Counted from the first letter of the stretch, positions 44,749-54,717 are shown. The stretch is 64,000 nucleotides of DNA from Planctomycetaceae bacterium (GCA_027487485.1 JAIYDN010000078.1:62001-126000), one strand, 5' to 3'. Numbers and translations: made by a program. The notes: a model not told the origin generated them from the letters alone.

Positions 44749-45840
44749 GCCTGCACCCATCTTCGCTTCAATCACCCCGTCACCGTTTATCGGTGACTGG
44801 CCAAATACAAAATCTTTACGACTCAGTGAGCAGCGAAGATTCGCCGCTTGGGCATGGCTCGAAACGAAAAGTCCAGCGAGAAGTGGATGAGCAAAAGCTT
44901 TGGATTCCCGCCTAACCCAATGAATTTGATTTTGCCACGATTCGAAATGATCCTGTGAAGTTGGCTGATATTCCCAGAAGATTGAGCGACATTTCATGAT
45001 GGATGCGATTGCTGTGTCAGCATATCGCAACGCGAGCGAATGGCAAATGAGGTTCGACGTTTGCTGATGCCCCTGAGATATTCGATCGACTTAGTATCGA
45101 CAGTGCAGAATGGTCGCAGATGGTGAAGTATTTCGGACGAAGTTTTAAAAACGTGGTCGGTAAGCCTGGGAGCATCGCCCAGACGCGAAGTCTCAAGACA
45201 TCTCAAAAATTCTACTGCAGTCGGGTCTAACCGAATCCGGATTCGGAACGGCATTCAAAACCAAGCACGCTCGCGTCGCTAAATTTTAGGTACTGCTTAA
45301 ATCAACTGATTTTCTAATTCGAAACATTGAATTCGTGCGTTGGCCTGGCGATGGAACGTATTGGCGACCGCGATGCAGTTCTAGTCCACTGTTCCACACC
45401 CAAATGGGTGTGAACGGGCAACCCAATTGAATGCTGTGTCATTGATTGCTTGAAAACACTGCGACACAACGAAAAAACACTTCACTTTAAGCAAAATGGT
45501 CTATGGATGCCTTCAGATCCTGTTGCTCAACCAAAAATGTCGATTCCTGGAAGAAGTCTCGTTTTGAAAAAGCAGACCTTAAACTAGACTCAGAAGGCAG
45601 TCATCAAACGCACTGCGAGGTAACCTTAGGGTGAGCCTTCGTGAGGTAATTGAACTTCAACCGAGATGCGCATCTCAGGTGCAACGTTCGTTCGGCGAAT
45701 CTGGGAAGCGAAGTTCTCGGATGGGAGAGAGACGTTTTTTGTAGAGTTTTGGAGTTGTTGTTTCGGTTTTGTATCTATTGACGGCCTCTTCAGAAAAGAG
45801 TGCTGCGATGTGTTCAGTCTAAAAATTTGGAAGCAAAATA
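44749..45840. other. Long gene-poor interval
   Basis: About 1.1 kb with no credible gene. Small frames on both strands (for example 44994-45254 minus, 45666-45920 plus) have no family features or ribosome sites. A hairpin with 8-base arms lies at 45395-45402 and 45405-45412 (CACACCCA / TGGGTGTG). The last 100 bases hold the leader of the TPR gene, with GGAAG 7 bases before its GTG. The stretch could be a decayed gene or a long leader; I see no sign of an RNA gene. Confidence 0.5.
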
Positions 45841-47153
45841 GTGTTACTACGAAGCAAGATCGTCTGTTGGCTGTTTTTTTGTGTGATCATTCACGAAGGC
45901 TATTCCGCAGGACCAGTTAACTCAGCAAATGTAACAAGTGCTTCGTACTTGTTTGTCAAAGCAATTGAAATGACCGATGTCAAGCTTGCGGTAGAGGCGT
46001 TCCAGAAGAAGGACTTAATGGAATGTAAGAGACTTTTGGCCCAGGCAAAAAACCTGAGCTCTGAACTACCAGCACCGGATTTAGTGCTGGCCCAACTGAT
46101 TTTTGAAGCGGGAGGGGTCGCAGATGCGATTTTACTTTTGGACCAGTATGCCGTTGATTCTCCCTCAGACCCTTTGACGTATATTCTTCTAGGAGAAATC
46201 GCATTAAAAACAAGACGTTTAACCGATGCGTGGCTGAATTCCGAGAAATCTCGTTTGCTTGCTGCAGAGCCATCAGAAGAACTTCGTATTGCTTTAAACG
46301 TTCTGCAGGGCGAAATTGCATTGAGCCGTAATCAGTGGGAGGCAGCAGAAAGATCATTCTTGGAATGGGAAAAGATCAGACCTGAAGATGCCGCGTCGAT
46401 ATGGGCTCAAGGCAGGCTTAAGCTGATGCAGGACGATCTTGAAGGTGCCAAAGGAGCACTTTCTCGAGCAAGGAAAATGAATGCGACGCTCCCTCAGCCT
46501 CAACTTTTCATCGCCAATTTTCTGGCTAATAAGTCCGAAAACGGTAGGTGTGAGGAGTGGTATCGAGAGGGACTAAAGTCCAAAGACTCTACAACTGAAA
46601 ATTGGCAAAGCTATATGGCATGGCTGGTTTCGCAAGGAAGATCCACGGACGCTGGAAAATTGATCGACCGGATTCCAAAGGACATGCAAGAGAAACGCGA
46701 GATACGGTTCTTAACTGCTTTGGTGGAGAGATACTTGGGTAATGTGACCTAGCCGAGAAGCGATTTGCCGAATTGCATCAGCAGTTTCCTGATGATATCG
46801 AGGCAGCGGACCAACTCGCATTGGTTTTGGTCGAATCGGCAGATGAAGGGAAGCGGGCACGTGCGTTACAGATAAGCGAGGCTAACATCAGGCGATTCCC
46901 AAACCAAGAAGTTACTATCGCCTCCGCAGCATGGATTCAGTTCAAACTTGGATCCACCGATATTGCAGACCGTATGTTTTCGGAGCTGACTTCCAAGGTA
47001 TCTATTTCATCGCAAACGGGCTACTACATTGCTCAGTTGTTGAAGTCACAAGGGAAAGACGATGACGCAAAGAAGATTCTCGAGGCAATTGTTAAGCAGC
47101 CCGGTAGTTTTGTTCAAAAAAAAGCAGTACTAGAGGATTTGGAAAGCAAGTAA
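45841..47153 (+). pseudogene. TPR-repeat secreted protein, split by a frameshift
   Basis: Begins at GTG 45841 (GGAAG 7 bases upstream) with signal peptide KIVCWLFFCVIIHEGYSAG. Helical TPR-like repeats follow: LVLAQLIFEAGGVADAILLLDQY, AQGRLKLMQDDLEGAKGALSRA, and others. The frame ends at TAG 46750-46752 after YLGNVT. The next frame (-1) continues without a break as AEKRFAELHQQFPDDIEAADQLALVLVES up to 47153. A stop in that frame at 46740-46742 limits the break to 46743-46752; adding one G (GTGGAC for GTGAC) restores YLGNVDLAEKRF. So the gene is either inactivated, programmed to shift, or contains a sequencing error. It precedes the PEP-CTERM protein gene. Confidence 0.8.
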
Positions 47154-47540
47154 CATCGTGTTACAAACGTTGTGAAATCCTTGATCCAAAAGGGGATCGC
47201 CGTATTTGGTCTATTGCACTGAACTAAACGGACATCGGAATTTCAAACTTTTTGAACAGCAAGCTTGCCGCAAGACCGAGGAGCGTTTTGAGGAAACTTG
47301 TAATCAAAAATCACCACGCTATCCCTATAAAGGTCGAATCCCCTTTGTTCTGAAAACTTCCACACCGACGGACATTGAAAACGGAGGTTATCCACAATAG
47401 CCAGGAATTTTTCGAGAAAGTATCGTTAAATCTTGACAGTCAGGTTATACCGATTATCTTCGTGACTCAAACATGCAACTCTCCCTCTGCATTTTGTGAT
47501 TCTTACCAAGATGTACTTCTAGATTTTCCGGGAGATGACT
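47154..47540. other. Spacer before the PEP-CTERM protein gene
   Basis: 387 bases. Two short plus-strand frames (47206-47400 and 47375-47563) have no recognisable features. GGGAG at 47530-47534 is the ribosome site of the next gene. No terminator for the TPR gene was found. Confidence 0.4.
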
Positions 47541-50500
47541 GTGTCAGCACCTTCTATTCGTAGGGTTCGCGCTCGGCTTCGTAACAACTTTGCGCAACTT
47601 CTTCTGGCTACTTTAAATGCCACGCGAAAGGCGGGCTTAAGCGGTGCTCTCTCGTTTCTACTGTTGAGTTCTAGTCCCATATTTGCGCAGTCAAACGGAA
47701 CTTACAGCGCTTCTGGTAGTTCGAACTGGAGCACGGCTGGTAGTTGGCTTGGAGGTACTATCCCTGACTCGAACGGAGTGGCAACCTTTGATAACTTCCG
47801 TGGCCAGTTGACGAATGCTACGGTAACGGTTGACACGACGTCGCGAACCCTCAGCCAGATCAACTTTAATCAAAGTTTCTCGATGGGTATTGCCGCGTCT
47901 GGTGGAGCCTCGATTGTAATGGGCAGTTCGGGCCTTACCTTAAACAGTATCGCTTCATTAACCTCCTCACCAGCGTCGTTTTACAATGGCGTAAACGCTA
48001 TTTCCGCCCCGATTACAGGCACGGGCGACCTCATTAAAATAGGTACGGGGAATGTAGCGCTAAGCGGCACCAATACATTTACTGGGACTATCCGGTTGAA
48101 CGAAGGGGCTCTTTGGCTATCGGCGAGTTCGGCGGCAGCTCAAAATACGGCTCTTGGCAACTTGGCAAACGCAATCGAATTCAATGGCGGAACACTTGGC
48201 GTGACCGGGCAGACATTTACCACAAGCCGCTCAATTATTGTCAATGCGGGAGGAGCGACGACAAGGAATTTCGCTAATTCGACTTGGAACGGTACCCTGA
48301 CAGGTGGTGGGCTGCTCAACAATCAACTTGGCACTCTTACTTTGGGTGGTAATGTAAGTGGCTTTACGGGAGGAATTCGAGTCGATAATAGTACCGTAAC
48401 ATTAAGCGGAACATCTGCTCTCGGCGGCTCGTCTTCCATTGTCGTTGGTGGTTCGTTAAACGTCAGCAATGCGACAACAAATGTTTCGAATCGGCTGAAC
48501 GGTCGTGGAATTGCGTCCTTTGGTGGAAACGTATCCTACACAGGAAACGCTTCTGCCGCATCAACGGAGTCCGCGGGAAACCTCACCTTATCTAGCGGCA
48601 CGACGACCATTTCCGTGACACCGGGTACTAATCAATCAGCTACGCTTACCTTTTCAGGTTTGACTCGCGAAGATCGTTCCATTGCTTATTTCCGAGGGAC
48701 TTCGCTTGGATCTGCTCCGGCAGCCAATGTCGCAAACGTTCGGTTTACCAATTCGCCAGGGACGTTAATTGGTGGTGGTGGAACGACGGCCACCAACGCT
48801 TCAATTCTTCCCTTCGCAATTGGATCCGCGACTGGAGCCGTTACATCCGGGACCACTATTTCGTTTGTGACCTGGGACGGCACCACTCAACGAATTGTAC
48901 CGCTGAATACAACAACGGGCTACGCAACAAATTTGGGGAATGCAGCAAGCGACGATAACGTCAGCCTCGGGGCGAATGCAAGCGTGAATATCGGCGGGCA
49001 AACCGTAAATTCACTTCGATTCGGGGGAGCGTTTACCCTAGCTGGAGGGGCCAGTGATGTATTGACTGTGACAAGTGGCGCAGTACTCTCCACAACAAAC
49101 ACAGCAGTTATTAATGCCCCGCTAAATTTTGGTGCAAACGAAGGGGTCGTTTTTAGCTCTGGGGCATTGACAATCAATGGCCCGATCTCTGGCACGAATG
49201 GAATTACCAAAGCGGGTGTCGGTAGTCTGACACTCGGAGCGAACAACACCTACACCGGCACAACCACTTTGACACACGGTAACACGACGGTTGCAGGCGG
49301 AGTTGTTACGGCTGACGGTAGCGCACCGAGCGTCTTCGGTCAAGACACATCGGCTATTCGTATGCATAGCTCAAGCAACACGGTGGGCGTTCCAACGCGT
49401 CTTTGGACGACAGGAAACTTGGTGGTCAATCGAAATTTCGATGTCAAACTGGGGGGAGCTCAGGTCACAGGAATTGGTACTGCTGGGAATTCTGCAAATG
49501 AATCGTTGACCTTCAACGGGAACGTTTCGTTGAACGCCTATAGTCCCGACATCTTGTCCAGATATGTCACTATCGAAGGGGGAGACAATATTGCCGAATC
49601 GGTCACGTTCAATGGAGACGTTTCCGGCAATGGTGGATTGCGCGCTGCCTTTGGATCCTATACGGTTTTGGCTGGCAACAATTCGTATTCCGGAGGTACC
49701 CTGATTGGGCTCTCCAGTCTTACGAATGGGGCCACAAACAACACGCTTCAAGTGACAACCGAAACTTGGGACGCCCGGAGCTCAACCGCTTTTGGGACCG
49801 GTACCATATTCATCCATGGTTCGGCCAATACAACCCAACCTGTCTTGACTACAGGATTGATTCTGTCCTCAGGAAATGGAACAAACACTTTTGCCAATGA
49901 CGTAATGTTGACAAATGGATTTGCTAGGTTTGGTGGAACCCAAGCACTCAATCTCAACGGAAATATCACGCTGAATTCGGGAGCGACCAACAATTCTGTA
50001 ATCTCAGTTGAAAGCTTGGCGGCGCCCGTAACAATCAACGGAAACATTGCTGCAGGCGGGCTAATCAAACACGGCGTTGGAACGTTAGTTTTGACAGGAA
50101 GCAAAACCTACAGTGGGCAGACAATTGTCCGCGAAGGAACGTTGTCCGTTTCCTCAATTGGGAACGGCGGCACGGCCGGCAATCTTGGTCAGGCTCCTGC
50201 CGCTTCAAACTACCTTGTGTTGAGTGGAAACGCAGTCGGAAATACAGGAATACTGAATTACACAGGAAACGGTGAAACTACTGATCGCCTTTTAACCCTT
50301 CAGGGAACCGGCGGAACGATTAGTGCCAATGGGACGGGAGCTCTCATATTTGGTAACACAACCGGAACCATTGGAATGGGGGCAGGGACCCAAACGATCA
50401 ACGGAGTCACTTTGGTTGCAAATGCCGGAGTGATTGCTCTATCAACAACTGCCGCATCACAAATAGTGGTTGGTTCTACGGTGACCGGAAGTGGAACTGG

Positions 50501-51704
50501 CATTCCAGCAAACACAACCGTAACCGAAGTTGGTGCGAACTACGTTCGACTGAGCACAACCGGTACGAATGCCCTAGGGGCACAGAATCTTACCTTTACA
50601 TTGCCTTCGGTTGCCGCAACACGAACTCTTACGCTGACCGGATCCAATACAGGTCTAAACACGATAGCGCCAGTTTTGGCCGATGGAGCCAATGTTGGTC
50701 TAGGTGTTGTTAAGGAAGGATCAGGAACGTGGGTTCTTTCAGGAAACAATACTTACACGGGAGGTACTACGGTCAACAATGGGTTACTGGGAATTGGTAG
50801 CAATACCGCTCTCGGAACAGGCGCTGTTCAGGTCAACAATGGTGCCATGCTAAGGGCAGAAGGAGCGGATCGAACCCTAGGAAATGCTGTAGTCTTCAAC
50901 GGCAATTCCGGAATTGTTGGCAGCAACGCCTTGACACTTTCAGGTACTGTTGGGCTTGGTGCTGCAACTCGAACGATTGCGGTTGACAACGCAGTAACAA
51001 CTATGGGTGGAGTAATCAGTGGCGGGGCTGGGGCTGGTATCATTAAGGAAGGATCCGGAGCACTCAACCTTACTGCTGCAAACACCTTCACCGGGACTAC
51101 GATGATCAATACAGGAATGCTTTTGGTCAACAATACGACCGGAAATGCTGTCGCATCAACCATGGTGAATTCGGGTGGGTTTCTTGGAGGTGCCGGAAGC
51201 GTTGGGGGAAATTTAACGGTAAATGCGGGAGGAACCGTTAATCCCGGGAACAGTCCAGGTATTCTTATGATTAACGGCAACGCAACTTTTTCGGCAGGCT
51301 CAAATTTCGTTGTCGAGCTGGACGGTCCGACGGCGGGCGCTTTCTATGATCAGCTTGCGGTGAGTGGAACTATTGATTTAGGAGGGGCGAATCTCGTGCT
51401 GGATCTTGGATATGATCCCACCACGAGTGACTTTTTCTACATCTTAAGTAACACGGGCGTAGGTGCGATCAGCGGTACTTTCGCGGGTTTGTCGCAAGGC
51501 GGACTGTTTAACACCAACTTTAATGGAATCGACTATGTTGGAACGATCAGCTACACCGGAGATTTCAACAGCACGAATTTTGTTGGTGCCGGAAACGATG
51601 TCGTCCTCTTCAATATCACTGCCGTTCCAGAGCCCTCGACGATTGTGCTGATTGCTGCTGCCGGTTCCGCGGGGTGGCTTATTCGTCGAAGAAGAAAGAA
51701 ATGA
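47541..51704 (+). CDS. Autotransporter-associated beta-strand repeat protein with PEP-CTERM anchor
   Basis: About 1387 residues. A long basic signal region ends near SSSPIFAQSNG (residue 50). The body is a beta-helix of PATR repeats: GTGNVALSGTNTFTGTI, GVGSLTLGANNTYTGTTTL, GVGTLVLTGSKTYSGQT, GSGTWVLSGNNTYTGGTT and GSGALNLTAANTFTGTT, very rich in Asn, Thr, Gly and Ser. The end VPEPSTIVLIAAAGSAGWL plus RRRRKK is a PEP-CTERM sorting signal cut by exosortase, followed by the basic tail; no autotransporter barrel is present. The GTG at 47541 is chosen because GGGAG lies 6 bases before it; the ATG at 47535 directly abuts GGGAG and is too close. Probably a large surface or matrix protein. Confidence 0.88.
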   Translation: MSAPSIRRVRARLRNNFAQLLLATLNATRKAGLSGALSFLLLSSSPIFAQSNGTYSASGSSNWSTAGSWLGGTIPDSNGVATFDNFRGQLTNATVTVDTTSRTLSQINFNQSFSMGIAASGGASIVMGSSGLTLNSIASLTSSPASFYNGVNAISAPITGTGDLIKIGTGNVALSGTNTFTGTIRLNEGALWLSASSAAAQNTALGNLANAIEFNGGTLGVTGQTFTTSRSIIVNAGGATTRNFANSTWNGTLTGGGLLNNQLGTLTLGGNVSGFTGGIRVDNSTVTLSGTSALGGSSSIVVGGSLNVSNATTNVSNRLNGRGIASFGGNVSYTGNASAASTESAGNLTLSSGTTTISVTPGTNQSATLTFSGLTREDRSIAYFRGTSLGSAPAANVANVRFTNSPGTLIGGGGTTATNASILPFAIGSATGAVTSGTTISFVTWDGTTQRIVPLNTTTGYATNLGNAASDDNVSLGANASVNIGGQTVNSLRFGGAFTLAGGASDVLTVTSGAVLSTTNTAVINAPLNFGANEGVVFSSGALTINGPISGTNGITKAGVGSLTLGANNTYTGTTTLTHGNTTVAGGVVTADGSAPSVFGQDTSAIRMHSSSNTVGVPTRLWTTGNLVVNRNFDVKLGGAQVTGIGTAGNSANESLTFNGNVSLNAYSPDILSRYVTIEGGDNIAESVTFNGDVSGNGGLRAAFGSYTVLAGNNSYSGGTLIGLSSLTNGATNNTLQVTTETWDARSSTAFGTGTIFIHGSANTTQPVLTTGLILSSGNGTNTFANDVMLTNGFARFGGTQALNLNGNITLNSGATNNSVISVESLAAPVTINGNIAAGGLIKHGVGTLVLTGSKTYSGQTIVREGTLSVSSIGNGGTAGNLGQAPAASNYLVLSGNAVGNTGILNYTGNGETTDRLLTLQGTGGTISANGTGALIFGNTTGTIGMGAGTQTINGVTLVANAGVIALSTTAASQIVVGSTVTGSGTGIPANTTVTEVGANYVRLSTTGTNALGAQNLTFTLPSVAATRTLTLTGSNTGLNTIAPVLADGANVGLGVVKEGSGTWVLSGNNTYTGGTTVNNGLLGIGSNTALGTGAVQVNNGAMLRAEGADRTLGNAVVFNGNSGIVGSNALTLSGTVGLGAATRTIAVDNAVTTMGGVISGGAGAGIIKEGSGALNLTAANTFTGTTMINTGMLLVNNTTGNAVASTMVNSGGFLGGAGSVGGNLTVNAGGTVNPGNSPGILMINGNATFSAGSNFVVELDGPTAGAFYDQLAVSGTIDLGGANLVLDLGYDPTTSDFFYILSNTGVGAISGTFAGLSQGGLFNTNFNGIDYVGTISYTGDFNSTNFVGAGNDVVLFNITAVPEPSTIVLIAAAGSAGWLIRRRRKK

Positions 51705-52014
51705 ATGGAAGGCAAAATCACAAAAACCTAGACCACATGCCACCGCTTTGAATCCTAGACAAACAAGTAAAGCCTATCGAAGGAATAGGCGTGCCAAGTT
51801 CCATTTTTGGAGGACTTGCATCTCGTGATTTTGCAGTAAGTTTTCAATCCTGTCGTCGGGGCGAGGCGAGAAATTTCTCGATCCTATCATGTGCAGGTCG
51901 TAAAGTGACAGGCTACCAAACTTTTGGTCGGAGTTGGTAGGATCCGTTCTTGGTTCTTCGCCGATTTTAGTGGGCAATTTTTAAAACGCTCTGAATTCGG
52001 TATCCTTTTTGGAT
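51705..52014. other. Spacer after the PEP-CTERM protein gene
   Basis: 310 bases. Small inverted repeats are present: GCCTAT/ATAGGC (51772-51777, 51785-51790) and CTACCAA/TTGGTAG (51913-51919, 51934-51940), either of which may help end transcription. A minus-strand frame at 51774-51977 has no features. The right part may belong to the end of the broken transposase that follows. Confidence 0.4.
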
Positions 52015-52342
52015 GAACGAATTAACCACAGAACACTATCGCGCACTACATTGGTTTGACGCCAATTGAAAAGTAACAAACGTTGAGTTTTTGCCGAAGC
52101 CAAAAGCCGTTGATATCAATATCAGTTTTTGCGGAACTGAGCTCAAGTACCTTATTGGCAAATGCGATTGTACGCAGGCCGATTCTGCACCGCAACGCTC
52201 CTCGAGACATTTGGGTACCATGCAATTCACCACGACGATTCATGCTTCAGTTCCACGCTCCAGGTGCGACGAGTGCGGCCGTACCGAACCCTCGGACTGG
52301 CCAGTCTCTTGTTTTTTAAAGAGCTGGTTTGCTTCGAACTGA
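52015..52342 (+). pseudogene. Broken ISL3-type transposase, N-terminal part
   Basis: From ATG 52015 the frame reads MNELTTEHYRALHWFDAN, meets TGA where family members have Trp, and goes on in the same frame with KVTNVEFLPKPKAVDINISF and RHLGTMQFTTTIHASVPRSRC. This pattern (a short helix, a strand, a zinc knuckle and RHLxTxQFxTxxHAxVPRxxC) is the N-terminal part of ISL3-like transposases. After DECG a shift spoils the frame and the catalytic part is missing. It abuts the IS3 remnant. Recognised by eye, so the family is likely rather than certain. Confidence 0.6.
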
Positions 52343-52349
52343 TTTGGCG

Positions 52350-52649
52350 TTAGATTGTTGATCGACGATTTTTGCGTTCGGCACTGTAGTAGCCGACATA
52401 TTCCGAGAGGTCCTTCGTCGCTGATCGCATGGTCTTATATTCGTCGATTTCGAGCTCGTTCGTGAGTGTTCCAAAACGAGATTCCATGGATGCGTTGTCA
52501 TAGCAGTTGTTCGCGAGGCTCATACTCTGCTTGATGCACGCGCGACGAAGCACACTGCGGTAGTTCTTGCCTGCATATTGACCGCCTCGATCGGAATGAT
52601 GGATCAGAACTTTCCTAGGAGTTCGATTGGCTATCGCGATGCGAATCAT
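52350..52649 (-). pseudogene. IS3-family transposase remnant (C-terminal part of OrfB)
   Basis: 99 residues of the integrase core: VLIHHSDRGGQYAGKNY carries the second Asp, and NNCYDNASMESRFGTL with NELEIDEY the final Glu of the DDE set. The first Asp and the whole N-terminal half are missing. At the end, RSTI stops, while another frame continues LTPNQFEANQL, so a further frameshift is likely. It overlaps the edge of the sigma-like tail by two bases on the opposite strand. Confidence 0.85.
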
Positions 52650-52773
52650 GATCGATCAAATTGCCACAGACTTGGTAGATATTGAGTTTCGCGTGCAGCC
52701 AGCAACCGTGCGCCAGGTTCGAAGCAGAATACTTCGCCGGCTTCGACAGCAGCTCGGTGATTTAGAGCAATGA
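52648..52773 (+). pseudogene. Possible ECF sigma factor C-terminal fragment
   Basis: A 41-residue plus-strand piece ending in QPATVRQVRSRILRRLRQQL then GDLEQ and a stop. The ending resembles the recognition helix and tail of region 4 in planctomycete ECF sigma factors. Anything before it is replaced by the IS3 remnant, so it would be the stump of a gene cut by insertion. The evidence is one short motif, so it remains tentative. Confidence 0.4.
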
Positions 52774-52781
52774 CTGGCATC

Positions 52782-52913
52782 CGGTAGGCCGTAACAAGTC
52801 GCTTTGGACGCAGTTACGGCAAGGCGTGCTAGTTATGGATTGACTCGTTCGAGGAGGCAAGTCGCTTCGAGCGGGGCTGCCGTAACTGCGCTAGCGCTTG
52901 TTACGGCCTACGG
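52782..52913. repeat. Nested inverted-repeat element of about 130 bases
   Basis: Outer arms TAGGCCGTAACAAG (about 52785-52798) and CTTGTTACGGCCTA (52897-52910) are exact complements; inner arms GCAGTTACGGCA (52810-52821) and TGCCGTAACTGC (52878-52889) are exact as well. The whole unit can fold into one long hairpin. No coding frame. It looks like a small dispersed palindromic or MITE-like element beside the IS remnants. Confidence 0.8.
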
Positions 52914-52970
52914 TCCTCCATTCAAGGGCCCGCCCCCCTTTGAATTGCACCTTATTCGCGACGTGAATCC

Positions 52971-54494
52971 CTAACGAGCACCGAAGATTCGTAGTTTCGG
53001 CGAGTCCATGATCTCGGCCATCTCTGCTGATTTCGCCGGCAGAGTGCTCAAGATGGCTGATGCAATTTCAGCATCGTGCTTCACGAGCTTGGTTTGGCAA
53101 TTCGTCCAACGCTCTGCTCCCCAACCCGCCAACAGGACTTGATCCCCCGCTCGGGAGCTTCGGATGGCAAGCTCAATGGCGGCCTCACGGTTTGGGACGA
53201 TTTGGATCGAAGCGGGATGCTCGCAACCATCAAGCACCTGCCAAGCCAGCTTTTGTCCCAGCTGCGTCGAGTATCGACTTTGAGTTAGGATAACCCGCGA
53301 TGCGGAACGTTCTAAGACTCGACCGAAGGCAGCGAGCTGTTCAGCTGTCGCAGCATCAGGAATTTCCGCCACGCATGTGATCGGCGCCCCATGCTTGGAC
53401 AATGCGTGCATGGCCACTGCCAAACGATCTGCTTGATCGCTGTTGTCGATATAGACGGTGCACCGGTCTGAACCCTGAACGCGTTGCATCCGACCCGGAA
53501 TGCGTTGCAGCCGTTCGATCCCTTGAACGATCTCAAACAGCTCCAAACCAAAAGCATAACCGACGGCTGCCGCACCCAGCATGTGCCTTGCGTTATGGTC
53601 ACCCAGGATCAAACTGGTGATTGGCATCACGCAAGTCCCGGCGGAGATCATCATGGACTGTTCACCTGGCAAGCTACACAGCCGTCGCCCCCGAACATCT
53701 GCAACCGCATCCAAGCCGTAGCTGATGGCATGCGGTTGATGACGTTCAATCCACCGATTCAATCGAGCATCGTCCGCATTGTAGACTACGATCCCATGGC
53801 CCTTCAGTTGTCCAACAATCCGATGCATGGCATTCTCGACACCTCGTGCTTGCAGAGTATCGAGCCGCTGCGATTTACGAAGCCCCGTAAACAGCACCAC
53901 GTCGAACTCCATGCCACTAGTTGAATGCGAGCGAAGCATTTCATCGCTCAGCTCGATAACCGCGGCGGGGCTCTCGTTGTCAGCACTGGCTTTCAGCCAC
54001 TGCGAAAGCTGATTGGGGTCTGCATTGTCGGAAGCCTCAAGGCCAGATTGACTTCCATCGCTCGCGCCCAAGCTGGTGTAGTAGGCAACGCGTTTCCCGA
54101 TTCGCTTCATCATGGAGGCAACCATCAGCGAAGCGGTTGTCTTGCCGTGCGTTCCAACGACTGCAATCGTCAGCATCCGATCGGTCGGCTTGCCTGCAAC
54201 GGCTTGGCATAGCTGAGCATAAGCCTCGCGAACGTCTGGCACGATACACTGAGGGACGCTGGAGGGAAGAAACTGCTCTGTCAGAATGGCTTTGGCGCCC
54301 ATATTGATCGCATCGATGGTATCGCGTGCCAAATCGGATTGGCAATCCACGCCAGCCGCATAGATCCAATCGCCTTCGCATCTCTCAACCGTACTGGCAC
54401 ATCGAACGCAGTGAATATCATCCGCACCCACAATCTGGGCCGACGGGAAAACTTGGCGAAGCGATACAGACGAACGACTAGTATTACGGGACAT
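52971..54494 (-). CDS. Divergent MurE-like Mur ligase family protein
   Basis: About 507 residues in three Mur-ligase domains: a MurE-like N-domain, an ATP domain with VVGTHGKTTASLMV, and a C-domain with ILGDHNARHMLGAAAVGYAFG and IPGRMQRVQG. However the Mg/substrate blocks are altered. The usual E-A-S-S-H-G-L reads ELSDEML, and F-T-N-L-x-x-D-H-L-D reads FTGLRKSQRLD, so the His is missing. The DNPR motif of DAP-adding MurE is absent (SRYSTQ in its place). It may thus be a paralogue with another substrate. The start at 54494 follows GGAGG by 8 bases; the frame to 54605 has no such site. Confidence 0.82.
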   Translation of the reverse strand: MSRNTSRSSVSLRQVFPSAQIVGADDIHCVRCASTVERCEGDWIYAAGVDCQSDLARDTIDAINMGAKAILTEQFLPSSVPQCIVPDVREAYAQLCQAVAGKPTDRMLTIAVVGTHGKTTASLMVASMMKRIGKRVAYYTSLGASDGSQSGLEASDNADPNQLSQWLKASADNESPAAVIELSDEMLRSHSTSGMEFDVVLFTGLRKSQRLDTLQARGVENAMHRIVGQLKGHGIVVYNADDARLNRWIERHQPHAISYGLDAVADVRGRRLCSLPGEQSMMISAGTCVMPITSLILGDHNARHMLGAAAVGYAFGLELFEIVQGIERLQRIPGRMQRVQGSDRCTVYIDNSDQADRLAVAMHALSKHGAPITCVAEIPDAATAEQLAAFGRVLERSASRVILTQSRYSTQLGQKLAWQVLDGCEHPASIQIVPNREAAIELAIRSSRAGDQVLLAGWGAERWTNCQTKLVKHDAEIASAILSTLPAKSAEMAEIMDSPKLRIFGAR

Positions 54495-54717
54495 GCTTGT
54501 GGCCTCCTTGCCATTTTGGGTTTCCGCTTGCGAACGCAAGCTGCGTCGATTCTTTGACTTCCTATCGAATCTTCCTGATTCGAGATTGGATCCCTTGGTT
54601 CGCAACTGGGATGCGTTCCAAACCGATCCAACTAATCAACAACGTGTCCCATACCAGGGGTCTCCGTCAAGTCGAAAACCAATAAAATCATTGGCGAATG
54701 CTAGCAAAACGGTCTGC

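Noticed and set aside
44994..45254. 86-residue minus-strand frame
   Set aside because: No similarity to known families by eye and no ribosome site; reported as gene-poor DNA.
47691..51280. Several minus-strand frames rich in Pro, Val and Ala
   Set aside because: They are the antisense image of the Asn/Gly/Thr repeats of the PEP-CTERM protein gene.
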